NCBI RefSeq assembly: GCF_018614525.1
Contig: NZ_JAGGOL010000047.1
Span: 1 to 64,000, forward strand
Origin: Streptomyces sp. ISL-11
GTDB lineage: Bacteria > Actinomycetota > Actinomycetes > Streptomycetales > Streptomycetaceae
DNA: 64,000 bases
Reading direction: 5' to 3'
The position numbers were made by a program, and so were the translations under genes. Shown piece after piece: positions 18,810-27,124 of the stretch (within the stretch, counting starts at the first letter, position 1; each line of letters opens with the position of its first letter). Below the pieces are notes generated by a model. It had not been told where the DNA came from and ran no database searches. It saw only the letters and a program-made list of their open reading frames with translations.

Positions 18810-20215
18810 CACCCCCGGAAGACGCCGGCACCGGCCGAGCGGGATTCGACCTCGCCCGGCTCCTCGCCGAGCGCGGCGGCGAGCGCTACGACCTGCACGC
18901 CCGCCACCTCAACCACCAGCTGCCGCGCATGCTGCACACCATCGGCTTCGACAAGGTCTACGAACGGGCCGAGGGCGCGTACTTCTGGGACGCGGACGGG
19001 CAGGACTACCTCGACATGCTCGCCGGCTTCGGCGTGATGGGCCTCGGCCGGCACCACCCCGTCGTCCGCAAGGCGCTGCACGACGTCCTCGACGCCTCGC
19101 TCGCCGACCTCACCCGCTTCGACTGCCAGCCGCTGCCCGGGCTGCTCGCCGAGAAGCTGCTCTCCTCCACACCGCACCTGGACCGGGTGTTCTTCGGCAA
19201 CAGCGGCACCGAGGCCGTGGAGACCGCCCTGAAGTTCGCCCGCTACGCCACCGGCAGCCCGCGCGTCCTGTACTGCGCGCACGCCTTCCACGGCCTGACC
19301 ACCGGTTCCCTGTCCGTCAACGGCGAGGACGGCTTCCGCGACGGTTTCGCCCCGCTGCTGCCGGACACGGCGGTCCCGCTCGGCGACCTCGACGCGCTGG
19401 AACGAGAGCTGCGCCGCGGCGACGTCGCGGCCTTCGTGATCGAGCCCATCCAGGGCAAGGGCGTGCACGAGCCCCCGCCGGGCTATCTGCGCGCCGCCCA
19501 GGACCTGCTGCGCCGGCACAAGGCGCTCCTGATCGCCGACGAGGTGCAGACCGGCCTCGGGCGGACCGGGGACTTCTTCGCCTACCAGCACGAGGACGGC
19601 GTCGAGCCGGACCTGGTGTGCGTGGCCAAGGCGCTCTCGGGCGGCTATGTGCCGGTGGGCGCGACCCTCGGCAAGGACTGGATCTTCAAGAAGGTGTACT
19701 CCTCCATGGACCGGGTGCTGGTCCACTCCGCGAGCTTCGGCTCCAACGCCCAGGCGATGGCGGCCGGGCTCGCGGTGCTCTCGGTGATGGAGGACGAGGA
19801 GATCGTCGCCAACGCCCGGCACACCGGAGAGCTGCTGCGGACCCGGCTGGCGGCCCTGGTGGACAGGTACGAGCTGCTGCACGAGGTGCGCGGCCGCGGG
19901 CTGATGATCGGCATCGAGTTCGGCAAGCCGAAGTCACTGGGACTGCGCAGCCGCTGGGCGATGCTGCAGGCGACCCGCAAGGGCCTGTTCGCGCAGATGG
20001 TCGTGGTGCCGCTGCTGCAGAAGCACCGCATCCTCACCCAGGTCTCCGGCGACCACCTGGAGGTCATCAAGCTGATCCCGCCGCTGACCATCGGCGAACG
20101 CGAGGTCGACCGCTTCGTGGACGCCTTCACGGCCGTCATGGACGACGCCCACGAGGGCGGCGGGCTGATGTGGGAATTCGGCAGGACGCTGATGAAGCAA
20201 GCTCTGCGAACGTAA
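18806..20215 (+). CDS. hpnO: Class III aminotransferase, HpnO-like (aminobacteriohopanetriol formation)
   Basis: The 469-aa PLP enzyme starts at ATG 18806 in an ATGA overlap with dxs. The class III fold is shown by [16 protein letters not shown], the HAFHG segment, the PLP-ring Asp in [15 protein letters not shown] and the Schiff-base lysine in [14 protein letters not shown] (about residue 277). In hopanoid clusters such an enzyme aminates the C35 end of ribosylhopane to give aminobacteriohopanetriol. It is the last gene of the operon; no simple terminator follows directly, only the long repeat-bearing region. The substrate is inferred from position. Confidence 0.85.
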   Translation: MTPPEDAGTGRAGFDLARLLAERGGERYDLHARHLNHQLPRMLHTIGFDKVYERAEGAYFWDADGQDYLDMLAGFGVMGLGRHHPVVRKALHDVLDASLADLTRFDCQPLPGLLAEKLLSSTPHLDRVFFGNSGTEAVETALKFARYATGSPRVLYCAHAFHGLTTGSLSVNGEDGFRDGFAPLLPDTAVPLGDLDALERELRRGDVAAFVIEPIQGKGVHEPPPGYLRAAQDLLRRHKALLIADEVQTGLGRTGDFFAYQHEDGVEPDLVCVAKALSGGYVPVGATLGKDWIFKKVYSSMDRVLVHSASFGSNAQAMAAGLAVLSVMEDEEIVANARHTGELLRTRLAALVDRYELLHEVRGRGLMIGIEFGKPKSLGLRSRWAMLQATRKGLFAQMVVVPLLQKHRILTQVSGDHLEVIKLIPPLTIGEREVDRFVDAFTAVMDDAHEGGGLMWEFGRTLMKQALRT

Positions 20216-20469
20216 CCACACTGCTCACCATGACCTTCCCACCACCTTCACGCAGTCAGGCGGGGAAGCCGCGGTGTTCGCGGCGTCGAGGCTGCTGCGT
20301 ATCGGCGCTGCTCGGAGCGGGTGTCCCCGGTCGGAGTGGGGTCGCCGCGCGACCCTTCTGCGCTCGAGGTCGAGTACCTGTCCGCCTGACGCCCGGAAAT
20401 CTATGTCGGCTGGAGTAGACATTGGGCAGCGGTGTGGCTATGGTTTCTCTCGTAGCCGAGATCGAGCAA

Positions 20470-20494
20470 GCCCGGCAGAGATGAACTGCCGGGC
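20470..20494 (+). promoter_or_regulatory. Hairpin in the long leader upstream of the MerR-like gene
   Basis: GCCCGGCAG (20470-20478) and CTGCCGGGC (20486-20494) are perfect inverted arms around a 7-base loop. A second weaker stem (GGCTATG...CGTAGCC, about 20436-20457) lies just before it. Together they suggest that this part of the 903-bp gap after the hopanoid operon is transcribed as a structured RNA. No protein-coding frame is convincing here. Confidence 0.45.
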
Positions 20495-20504
20495 AGCAGT
20501 ACAG

Positions 20505-20827
20505 GCAGTTCGCAGGACGGTGCGGTGGTGGAGTTCCGAAGCCAGGGTTGTTGCAGGACGGCGACGGGACTGACGATCGGACCGGGTGGCCCGCAGTGAT
20601 CAGGGGCCGCCGTGAGCAGTACCGCAGTAGCAGTTCAGTAGGTGCAGTTCGCAGTACCAGCAGTGCGGTTGTCGGTGGTTCCTCGGTAAAGGCGTCGGCT
20701 GCGGGCGCGCGTGCCGGGAGGTTCGGCAGTGGGGTTCCAAGCCAGAGCTGATGCAGGACGGGCGACGGGGCTGGCTGCCGAAGAGTGGCGCTGTTCGAGG
20801 CCACCAGCAGTTCGCAGTACCAGCAGT
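20505..20827 (+). repeat. Imperfect tandem repeat units in the gap after hpnO
   Basis: An identical 21-bp word beginning GCAGTTCGCAG and ending CCAGCAGT occurs at 20644-20664 and 20807-20827. Its 11-bp core is also present at 20505-20515. Between the cores a second block recurs (TTCCxAAGCCAG... then GCAGGACG... and GACGGG...CTG, at about 20532-20573 and 20735-20773), so the unit length is about 140-160 bp. The region 20216-21118 holds no credible gene. The repeats, hairpins and position favour a long 5' leader or a non-coding RNA for the downstream regulator. Confidence 0.65.
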
Positions 20828-21061
20828 ACGCAGTTCCCGATTGGTAAGTAGTTCATCCAGAGGGAAAGAACGGAGGAGTTGAGCGCCATCAGGATCGCCC
20901 GGGCGGAAGTCTTGAGCCCGGGTACCGCAGGACATCGATAGGCAGGTGGTCTCCGGTCAAGCAACTGCGATCCCCGCACCCCCGACAGCATCTCGGTCGG
21001 GTCTGCGGAAACAGAAGGCCGACGCAGTACCAGGGTCGGCAGATGGTGTAGCAGTTCCTTC

Positions 21062-21093
21062 GGGGCCCTGGTGCCACATGGCACCAGGGCCCC
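21062..21093 (+). promoter_or_regulatory. Perfect 14-bp hairpin just before the MerR-like gene
   Basis: GGGGCCCTGGTGCC (21062-21075), loop ACAT, and GGCACCAGGGCCCC (21080-21093) form a perfect stem ending 25 bases before the ATG at 21119. It could terminate transcription of the leader (attenuation), cap a processed leader RNA, or control translation by temperature. There is no U-tract after it. Confidence 0.6.
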
Positions 21094-21118
21094 TCCACGC
21101 GTTCCACAGAGAGGTGCA

Positions 21119-21454
21119 ATGACAGCAGACGACTCGTTCGGACGTCTCGATGACGACGACTACCCCGCCTACACCATGGGCCGGGCCGCCGAGATGCTCG
21201 GCACCACCCAGGGCTTCCTCCGAGCCATCGGCGAAGCCCGCCTCATCACCCCGCTCCGCTCCGCGGGCGGCCACCGACGCTACTCCCGCTACCAACTGCG
21301 CATCGCCGCCCGCGCGCGCGAGCTCGTCGACCAAGGCACCCCCATCGAGGCCGCCTGCCGCATCGTCATCCTCGAAGACCAGCTCGAAGAAGCCCAGCGC
21401 ATCAACGCCGAATACCGCCGCGCCGCCGGATCGTCCGGTCCGCCCGTGGCCTGA
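21119..21454 (+). CDS. MerR-type winged-helix DNA-binding regulator
   Basis: The 111-aa protein starts at ATG 21119 after GAGAGG. It has a MerR-like N-terminal domain (YTMGRAAEMLGTTQGFLRAIGEARLITPLRSAGGHRRYSR split over about residues 17-56; the GGHRRY wing motif is diagnostic), then a short helical region ending in a coiled-coil-like EDQLEEAQRINAEYRR. It lacks an effector domain, as in the small BldC-like regulators. It precedes the cold-shock protein gene by 381 bases and follows a long structured leader. It is likely a regulator of this locus, but the target is unknown. Confidence 0.8.
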   Translation: MTADDSFGRLDDDDYPAYTMGRAAEMLGTTQGFLRAIGEARLITPLRSAGGHRRYSRYQLRIAARARELVDQGTPIEAACRIVILEDQLEEAQRINAEYRRAAGSSGPPVA

Positions 21455-21835
21455 GGCAGTGCGCTCGCCGGGTACCGGCGGGTCCCCGCACACGCATGTC
21501 GGGTGTGACGCGTGGTTCTTTTCCTATGGTGAGACGCTGCGCTCCGGATGGGTCAATATCTATGACCGCGAGGTGAGGGTTTAACGCGCCACGCGGGGAG
21601 TGTTTTTACCGCAACTAACAGAGCGGAATTATTTACCGTACGCGGGCCGCTACCTCATGCTACTGTCGCTCTCAGTTGCAGTTGTGGTTCCCAAAACTTC
21701 AAGCGCCTTCGCCGGTATTTTCAGCCACGGGAAGCGTTTTCGTATCGCCGGTCATTTTCCGGACGGGGCATCATCGCGGCGACCCGGTCTCCGCGCATCG
21801 CGGGTCCCGGCGTACTGCCCTAAAGGAGATATGAC
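21455..21835 (+). promoter_or_regulatory. Less GC-rich 5' region of the cold-shock gene
   Basis: This 381-bp gene-free stretch contains T-rich and A-rich patches unusual for the window (GTTTTTACC, GGAATTATTTACC, CCCAAAACTTC, GTATTTTCAG). Low stability and length are typical of cold-shock 5' untranslated regions, which change fold with temperature. A clear AAAGGAG (21822-21828) lies 7 bases before the GTG. I cannot name promoter boxes confidently. Confidence 0.5.
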
Positions 21836-22039
21836 GTGGCGACAGGCACTGTGAAGTGGTTCAACGCAGCCAAGGGTTTTGGCTTCATCGAGCAGGACGG
21901 TGGCGGCCCGGACGTGTTCGCCCACTTCTCGAACATCGCCGCCCAGGGCTTCCGCGAGCTGCTCGAAGGCCAGAAGGTCGCCTTCGACATCGCGCCGGGC
22001 CAGAAGGGCCCGACCGCCGAGAACATCGTTCTCGCCTGA
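21836..22039 (+). CDS. Cold-shock protein (CspA family)
   Basis: The 67-aa protein is a single OB-fold cold-shock domain with both RNA-binding motifs: RNP1 KGFGFIEQD (about residues 13-21) and RNP2 DVFAHFS (about residues 26-32), preceded by [10 protein letters not shown]. It binds single-stranded RNA or DNA and acts as an RNA chaperone. GTG 21836 has a good ribosome-binding site. An exceptionally strong stem-loop follows the stop, and a DEAD-box helicase lies downstream. Confidence 0.97.
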   Translation: MATGTVKWFNAAKGFGFIEQDGGGPDVFAHFSNIAAQGFRELLEGQKVAFDIAPGQKGPTAENIVLA

Positions 22040-22052
22040 CGCCGACGCGCAC

Positions 22053-22100
22053 TTTGCAGCTGGGGCCCGCATCCCTCGGGGTGCGGGCCCCAGCTGCAAA
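22053..22100 (+). terminator. 19-bp perfect stem-loop after the cold-shock gene
   Basis: TTTGCAGCTGGGGCCCGCA (22053-22071) pairs exactly with 22082-22100 across a 10-base loop. It starts 13 bases after the stop codon. The A/T-flanked GC stem is terminator-like; partial readthrough could feed the helicase gene 263 bases downstream. Confidence 0.85.
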
Positions 22101-22329
22101 CATTTCCCGCACTGGTGCCACCTGTGGGACAACACCGCCCGCAGCCCTTCCCCAGGGACGCGCGCCTCTTCGGAGCTGCACCGGTCGACGTCCGGGATTT
22201 CCGTCCACATGACGTCACCCATTTCATCGCCCGCAGCCCGCACCAGATTCACTGCAAGCCAGATGCGCTTTCGCATTCCAATCGGCCCGTTCTTGTGATT
22301 CCCCGCGCGGCTCTTCCGCTGCGGAAATT

Positions 22330-22352
22330 CCTTGATACGTGCCGTATCAAGG
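22330..22352 (+). promoter_or_regulatory. Hairpin overlapping the helicase ribosome-binding site
   Basis: CCTTGATACG (22330-22339), loop TGC, and CGTATCAAGG (22343-22352) form a perfect 10-bp stem. The right arm ends in AAGG, the first half of the AAGGAAGG Shine-Dalgarno stretch that sits 7 bases before ATG 22363. Opening or closing this stem would change access to the start, so a translational switch is plausible. The rest of 22101-22362 shows no gene. Confidence 0.5.
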
Positions 22353-22362
22353 AAGGTTCTCA

Positions 22363-23874
22363 ATGAACCCCACACGTACGAACGGCCGCTCCTCCCGCCC
22401 CCGCCGGACCGACGGCCCCGCTTTCAGCTCCAGCGCCGGTTCGAGGCAGGGCGGCCGCTTCGGCTCGCCCGCCCCGAGCCGTTCAGGGGGGCCGAGCCGC
22501 TCGGGCGGCCACGGCCGGCGGCCCGCAGCGGTCCAGGGCGAGTTCGCCCTGCCGGAGACGATCATTCCCGCGCTGCCCGCGGTCGAGGCGTTCGCCGACC
22601 TCGACATGCCCAAGCAGCTGCTGGCCGCGCTGACCGCGCAAGGCGTGAGCGTCCCGTTCCCGATCCAGGGCGCGACCCTGCCCAACACCCTCGCGGGCCG
22701 CGACGCCCTGGGACGCGGGCGCACCGGCTCCGGCAAGACCCTCGCCTTCGGCCTGGCCCTGCTGGCCCGCACCGCCGGACAGCGCGCCGAACCCCGCCAG
22801 CCGCTGGCCCTGATCCTCGTGCCGACGCGTGAGCTGGCCCAGCAAGTGACCGACGCACTCACCCCCTACGCCCGCTCGGTGAAGCTGCGCCTGGCCACCG
22901 TCGTCGGCGGAATGCCGATCGGCAGGCAGGCCAATGTGCTGCGCGGTGGCGCCGAGGTCGTCGTCGCGACGCCGGGCCGCCTCAAGGACCTCATCGACCG
23001 CGGTGACTGCCGACTGAACCAGGTCGCGATCACCGTCCTGGACGAGGCCGACCAGATGGCCGACATGGGCTTCATGCCCCAGGTCACCGCCCTCCTGGAC
23101 CAGGTCCGCCCCGAAGGCCAGCGGATGCTGTTCTCCGCCACCCTCGACCGCAACGTCGACCGCCTGGTCCGTCGCTACCTCACCGACCCGGTCGTCCACT
23201 CCGTCGACCCGTCCGCAGGGGCGGTCACCACGATGGAGCATCACGTGCTGCACGTCCACGGCGCCGACAAGCACCGGACGACGACGCAGATCGCGGCGCG
23301 CGAGGGCCGGGTGATCATGTTCCTGGACACCAAGCACGCCGTCGACCGGTTGACGCAGGATCTGCTGGACAGCGGTGTCCGGGCCGCCGCCCTGCACGGC
23401 GGCAAGTCGCAGCCGCAGCGCACCCGGACCCTGGCCCAGTTCAAGACCGGGCACGTCACCGTGCTCGTGGCCACGAACGTCGCCGCCCGCGGCATCCACG
23501 TCGACAACCTCGACCTCGTCGTCAACGTCGACCCGCCGACCGACCACAAGGACTACCTGCACCGCGGCGGCCGTACCGCGCGCGCCGGCGAGTCCGGCAG
23601 CGTCGTCACCCTGGTCACCCCCAACCAGCGCCGCGACATGACCCGCCTCATGACCGCCGCCGGCATAGTGCCCCAGAGCACGCAGGTCCGCTCCGGCGAA
23701 GAGGCACTCAGCCGGATCACCGGCGCCCGGACCCCCTCCGGCATCCCCGTGACGATCACCGCGCCGGTGGCCGAGCGGCGTAAGCGCAGCGCGGCCTCAC
23801 GCGGCCGACGCAGCCCCGCTTCGGCTGCCCGGCGCGTGACCGTGCGGCAGTCCTCCTTCGATGCGGCGGCCTAG
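22363..23874 (+). CDS. DEAD-box RNA helicase
   Basis: The 503-aa protein contains the helicase motifs in order: an upstream Q-motif region (FPIQGATLP), motif I RTGSGKT, Ia PTRELAQQ, Ib TPGRL, II DEAD (VLDEADQMADMGF), III SAT, V ARGIHV and VI HRGGRTARAG. The first 50 residues and the last 50 are basic, Arg/Gly/Ser-rich tails suited to RNA binding. Cold-induced DEAD-box helicases unwind structured mRNA and assist ribosome assembly. Placement after a cold-shock protein gene, with an RBS-occluding hairpin upstream, supports a cold-response role. ATG 22363 is preferred over a GTG 8 codons upstream. Confidence 0.95.
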   Translation: MNPTRTNGRSSRPRRTDGPAFSSSAGSRQGGRFGSPAPSRSGGPSRSGGHGRRPAAVQGEFALPETIIPALPAVEAFADLDMPKQLLAALTAQGVSVPFPIQGATLPNTLAGRDALGRGRTGSGKTLAFGLALLARTAGQRAEPRQPLALILVPTRELAQQVTDALTPYARSVKLRLATVVGGMPIGRQANVLRGGAEVVVATPGRLKDLIDRGDCRLNQVAITVLDEADQMADMGFMPQVTALLDQVRPEGQRMLFSATLDRNVDRLVRRYLTDPVVHSVDPSAGAVTTMEHHVLHVHGADKHRTTTQIAAREGRVIMFLDTKHAVDRLTQDLLDSGVRAAALHGGKSQPQRTRTLAQFKTGHVTVLVATNVAARGIHVDNLDLVVNVDPPTDHKDYLHRGGRTARAGESGSVVTLVTPNQRRDMTRLMTAAGIVPQSTQVRSGEEALSRITGARTPSGIPVTITAPVAERRKRSAASRGRRSPASAARRVTVRQSSFDAAA

Positions 23875-23919
23875 AGACTTCGTGATCAGGAAGTTGACCC
23901 ACTCTGCAGGAGGCACATT

Positions 23920-24324
23920 TTGACGTTGGTTCAGATGCAGCCCCGCTCGACGAGCGCCACCCCCGTGCACAGGACGGTGGCCGACGCCATGGACACAGGC
24001 GGACCGCAGGTCTGGGGCGACATGACCATCGAGGTCGCCCTGTCCGTCATGACAAGCGCCCGCACCGGACACCTGCTCGTCTGCGACGACAGCGGCCTGT
24101 GCACCGGACTGGTCACCCAGGCCCAGCTCACCGCAGTCCGCGACAGCTCCGCGTACACGGACCGGGTCCAGCTGCGGGACATCCTCGGCGATCGAGGGCC
24201 GTTCACCTCTCCCGTGACCACCATGGCCGAAGCCGAGCACGCGATGCGCTACCGCCGGCTCGATGCCCTGCCCGTGGTCGACGAACAAGGCAGCGCCTTG
24301 GGCGTCCTCGCCCTTGCCCGCTGA
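23920..24324 (+). CDS. CBS-domain protein
   Basis: The 134-aa protein starts at TTG 23920, chosen because GGAGG (23909-23913) lies 6 bases upstream. It consists of two CBS motifs (TVADAMDTGG... and SPVTTMAEAEHAMRYRRLDALPVVD) forming one Bateman module, with no catalytic domain. Such modules bind adenosine nucleotides or SAM and sense energy state. It is co-oriented with the helicase, 45 bases downstream, and with the next small gene, so they probably share a transcript. Its partner is unknown. Confidence 0.85.
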   Translation: MTLVQMQPRSTSATPVHRTVADAMDTGGPQVWGDMTIEVALSVMTSARTGHLLVCDDSGLCTGLVTQAQLTAVRDSSAYTDRVQLRDILGDRGPFTSPVTTMAEAEHAMRYRRLDALPVVDEQGSALGVLALAR

Positions 24325-24378
24325 ACCGCCTCAACCGTGGCGGAACCATCCCCCTCGTTCTTCTCCCTGTGAGGCATC

Positions 24379-24690
24379 ATGCGCTGTGTCATCGCCCGCT
24401 TCCCGTTCGACCTCACCAAGAGCGGCGTCCTGGAATCGATGAAGGGCGTCAAGCCTGAGGAAGTCTTCGGGGCGTCCGTGATCGTCGGCCGCCGCACCTA
24501 CCCCGTCAAGCAGGTCGGGCAGGTCGTCACACGCCAGGACCGCCGCGATTTCAGCGCCGCCGAAGTCCTCCGGGCCATGACCCAGCTCGGCTTCACCTGC
24601 CGCGGCCTTCCCCAGGCCGCCGCGCCCAAGCGCGTTCTCACCCCGTTCCAACAGGCTTCCGCGATGCTCGGCGCCCCGGCGGCCGTCTGA
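24379..24690 (+). CDS. Small conserved actinomycete protein (SCO5918-like), function unknown
   Basis: This 103-aa protein (ATG 24379 after TGAGG) begins MRCVIARFPFDL and continues with a basic, Gly/Lys-containing central part (GVKPEEVFGASVIVGRRTYPVKQVGQVVTRQDRRDF shown in pieces) and a C-terminal helical region. It has no transmembrane segment and no known catalytic motif. I associate it from memory with a Streptomyces family found next to cold-shock and DEAD-box genes (SCO5918 family). The context here fits that association. The basic character would suit RNA or ribosome binding, but that is a guess. Confidence 0.6.
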   Translation: MRCVIARFPFDLTKSGVLESMKGVKPEEVFGASVIVGRRTYPVKQVGQVVTRQDRRDFSAAEVLRAMTQLGFTCRGLPQAAAPKRVLTPFQQASAMLGAPAAV

Positions 24691-24722
24691 CCGACGGGCA
24701 GGCGCGAGCCGCCATCACAGCA

Positions 24723-24766
24723 GCGGTGAGGGTCCGACCGGAATGCGCCGGTCGGACCCTCACCGC
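24723..24766. terminator. 19-bp perfect bidirectional stem-loop
   Basis: GCGGTGAGGGTCCGACCGG (24723-24741) and its exact reverse complement (24748-24766) flank a 6-base loop. It lies between two convergent genes (stops at 24690 and 24797), so it can end transcription from both sides and closes the cold-response locus. Confidence 0.85.
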
Positions 24767-24796
24767 GTACCGATGTTTTCTCGGCGCGACAGTGGG

Positions 24797-25156
24797 TCAG
24801 TGGTCGGAGTAGCTGAAGTCGCCCATGGTCCAGGCGCTGACGTCCTCGATCGCCACGCGGTACATCCCGCCCGTCTCCGGGATCCCCACCGCACCCTGCA
24901 GAATCCGCGCCACATGGAAATGCAGATGCGTGGGCGGCCTCTCCTCGCGCGTCGCAGCGGTGAACACGGCAGAGAATTCGCTCAGGCGGGCCGAGTCCGC
25001 CAGAACCTCCGACACCCGCTGCCTCCAGACGGTTTCGGGAGCCAGTCGACCCGTGATGACGGCGCCACCGGCGACCACGGTCAGGGACATCTGATTGCTG
25101 TGCCCGGACTCCACCAGGGCGGCGACGGCAACAAGCAGTTCGTCAGGCTTAGACAT
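24797..25156 (-). CDS. Small conserved protein, weak resemblance to gas-vesicle accessory GvpU
   Basis: The 119-aa protein has an amphipathic N-terminus (DELLVAVAALVESGH) followed by a beta-rich segment LTVVAGGAVITGRLAPETVW and a C-terminal THLHFHVARILQG...YRVAIEDVSAW. The pattern of a short hydrophobic strand followed by xxITGRL and a later HLxxA resembles small proteins annotated as GvpU-like in actinomycetes. There are no other gas-vesicle genes in view, so the name may be uninformative. It is monocistronic: a stem-loop lies beyond its 3' end and its promoter lies in the 97 bases before the phosphatase gene's 3' end. Confidence 0.5.
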   Translation of the reverse strand: MSKPDELLVAVAALVESGHSNQMSLTVVAGGAVITGRLAPETVWRQRVSEVLADSARLSEFSAVFTAATREERPPTHLHFHVARILQGAVGIPETGGMYRVAIEDVSAWTMGDFSYSDH

Positions 25157-25253
25157 GAGAGACGATTTTAGTCGGCTGAGATCCCGACGCGGACGGGCTG
25201 CATGGCAGCCCGCCCGGCGTTCGAGGGGGTTACGGGAGGGGGAAGGGGGAAAG

Positions 25254-26057
25254 TCAGTCCGTGAGCAGCCGCTCCCGCAGCCGCTCCCGCGTGGCAGAGC
25301 CCAGCCCCAGCCCCTCGGAGAGATACCGCTCCGCGGCCCCCCACCGCTCCTCGATCGCGGCGAACGCGGCGCCGAGATACTCCGCCCGCGCCTCGAACAT
25401 CGGCGACAGCAGCTCCGCGACCTCCCGCGACCCCGTCCCCTCCTCCGCCTCGCGCCGCATCCGGTACCGGCGGTGCGGAGCGTTGGACTCCAGGTAGTCC
25501 GCCTCGATGACCTCCCGCGGCACGCCGACCGCGAGCAGGGTGACCGCGATCGACAGGCCCGCCCGGTCCTTGCCCGCCGCGCAGTGCATCAGCGCGGGAA
25601 CGCCGTCCTCGGCGAGGGTGTGCAGGACGCGGCTGTGCTCGGCGGTGCGGGTGAGGACCACCTCGCGGTAGCTCTCGGCCATCCGCTCGGCGCCCCGGTC
25701 GCCGGCCAGCACCGTTCTCAGCTGGGTGAGGTCACGGGCGCGCACCATCTTCCAGAACTCGGCGCCGTCGGCGGGGTCGTTGAGGGGGACGTTCAGGTGG
25801 CGCACGCCGTCGAGCGCGATGTCCTCGCCGTCGAGCTCGATGTCGGCGGCGTTGCGGAAGTCGAAGACCGTGTGCAGGCCGAGCGAGGAGAGGAAGCGGG
25901 CGTCCTCCTCGGTGGCGTGCGCGAGGTGGCCGCTGCGGAACAGTACGCCGGACCGCACGCGTCGCCCGTCGGCGGCCGGAAGGCCGCCCAGGTCACGGAA
26001 GTTGCGGACCCCCGCCAGCTCGGGTTCGGTGGACGGGACATGCGGCGTCTGTGTCAC
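25254..26057 (-). CDS. Tyrosine/serine protein phosphatase (Y_phosphatase3 family)
   Basis: The 267-aa protein has the phosphatase loop HCAAGKDRAG (C-x5-R, about residues 161-170) and the N-terminal NFRDLGGLPAADGRRVR segment typical of this bacterial family, with LFRSGHLAHAT following. The catalytic Cys and Arg are both present, with Lys and Asp inside the loop as in actinomycete PtpB-like enzymes. It probably dephosphorylates proteins or phosphoinositides in the cytoplasm; there is no signal peptide. It stands alone between convergent and divergent neighbours. Confidence 0.9.
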   Translation of the reverse strand: MTQTPHVPSTEPELAGVRNFRDLGGLPAADGRRVRSGVLFRSGHLAHATEEDARFLSSLGLHTVFDFRNAADIELDGEDIALDGVRHLNVPLNDPADGAEFWKMVRARDLTQLRTVLAGDRGAERMAESYREVVLTRTAEHSRVLHTLAEDGVPALMHCAAGKDRAGLSIAVTLLAVGVPREVIEADYLESNAPHRRYRMRREAEEGTGSREVAELLSPMFEARAEYLGAAFAAIEERWGAAERYLSEGLGLGSATRERLRERLLTD

Positions 26058-26268
26058 GGGCGCTCCCTGGACTCTGCTGTCGACGCTGCTCGTCGACGAA
26101 GCGGCTGACTGACTTTACGCCACCGGCGCACGGTGCGACCGGCGTCCGCCGGCGCCCGCGTCGGCGTATTCCGCAGGAGTCGACTTTGCCGGGGTGGGAT
26201 ACATCACGGCACGTCAACCCCTGGTTACGGTGGCGTAGGTCACTCCCGAAGGTGAAAGATGTGCTGAC

Positions 26269-27060
26269 GTGGCAGACGATTCGAATTCATTCAGCAAGGG
26301 CGCGATCGGGTCGTACGCAGCCGTCGGGGACAGCTTCACCGAAGGCGTCGGCGACCCGGGTCCGGACGACACCTTCATCGGCTGGGCCGACCGACTGGCC
26401 GTACTCCTCTCCGATCAGCAGGCGGAGCACACCTTCCGGTACGCCAACCTCGCCGTGCGCGGCCGTCTCCTCGACCAGATCGTGGAGGAGCAGGTACCCC
26501 GGGCCAAGGAGCTCGGCCCGGACCTGGTGACGTTCTGCGCCGGCGGCAATGACATCCTCCGGCCGGGCAGCGACCCCGACGACGTGGCCGAGCGCTACGA
26601 GGCCGCGGTCGTCGACCTCGCCGGTTCGGTCGGCACGGTGCTGCTGTGCACCGGCTTCGACACCCGTGGCGTCCCGGTCCTGCGCCACCTGCGGGGGAAG
26701 ATCGCGACCTACACCGCGCACGTCCGGTCCATCGCCGACCGGCACGGCTGCCCGGTCCTCGACCTGTGGTCGCTGCGCTCGGTGCAGGACCGGCGGGCCT
26801 GGAGCGACGACCGGCTCCACCTCTCGCCCGACGGGCACACCCGCGTCGCCCTGCGCGCCGCCCAGGTGCTCGGCCTCCAGGTGCCGGCCGACCCGGACCA
26901 GGCGTGGCCGGCCGAGGGCGTGCGATCGCCCGCCGAGGTGCGCCGGGACAACATCCACTGGGCACGGGAGCATCTGGTGCCGTGGATCGGCCGCCGGCTG
27001 CGCGGCGAGTCCTCGGGTGACCACGTGGAGCCGAAGCGGCCGGATCTGCTGCCGCTGTAG
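26269..27060 (+). CDS. SGNH/GDSL-family hydrolase
   Basis: The 263-aa protein has block I with the nucleophilic serine (AVGDSFTEG, about residue 18), the oxyanion Gly/Asn in CAGGNDILRPG (about residue 90) and the C-terminal catalytic Asp/His in DDRLHLSPDGH (about residues 180-190). There is no signal peptide, so it is a cytoplasmic esterase or lipase. GTG 26269 is the first start in the frame after a stop; no strong ribosome-binding site is visible. The substrate cannot be predicted. The 211 bases upstream include its promoter region, shared divergently with the phosphatase gene. Confidence 0.88.
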   Translation: MADDSNSFSKGAIGSYAAVGDSFTEGVGDPGPDDTFIGWADRLAVLLSDQQAEHTFRYANLAVRGRLLDQIVEEQVPRAKELGPDLVTFCAGGNDILRPGSDPDDVAERYEAAVVDLAGSVGTVLLCTGFDTRGVPVLRHLRGKIATYTAHVRSIADRHGCPVLDLWSLRSVQDRRAWSDDRLHLSPDGHTRVALRAAQVLGLQVPADPDQAWPAEGVRSPAEVRRDNIHWAREHLVPWIGRRLRGESSGDHVEPKRPDLLPL

Positions 27061-27124
27061 CCGACCGGGCGTCAGGCGGGGGAGTACGGCCCGGAGCGCG
27101 GGTGCCGCGACCGGGTGGCCCGGT

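Noticed and set aside
20505-20827. CRISPR array suggested by repeated words in the gap after hpnO
   Set aside because: The repeats are spaced 139 and 163 bp apart, only two are full length, the intervening DNA is itself partly repeated, and no cas genes are present.
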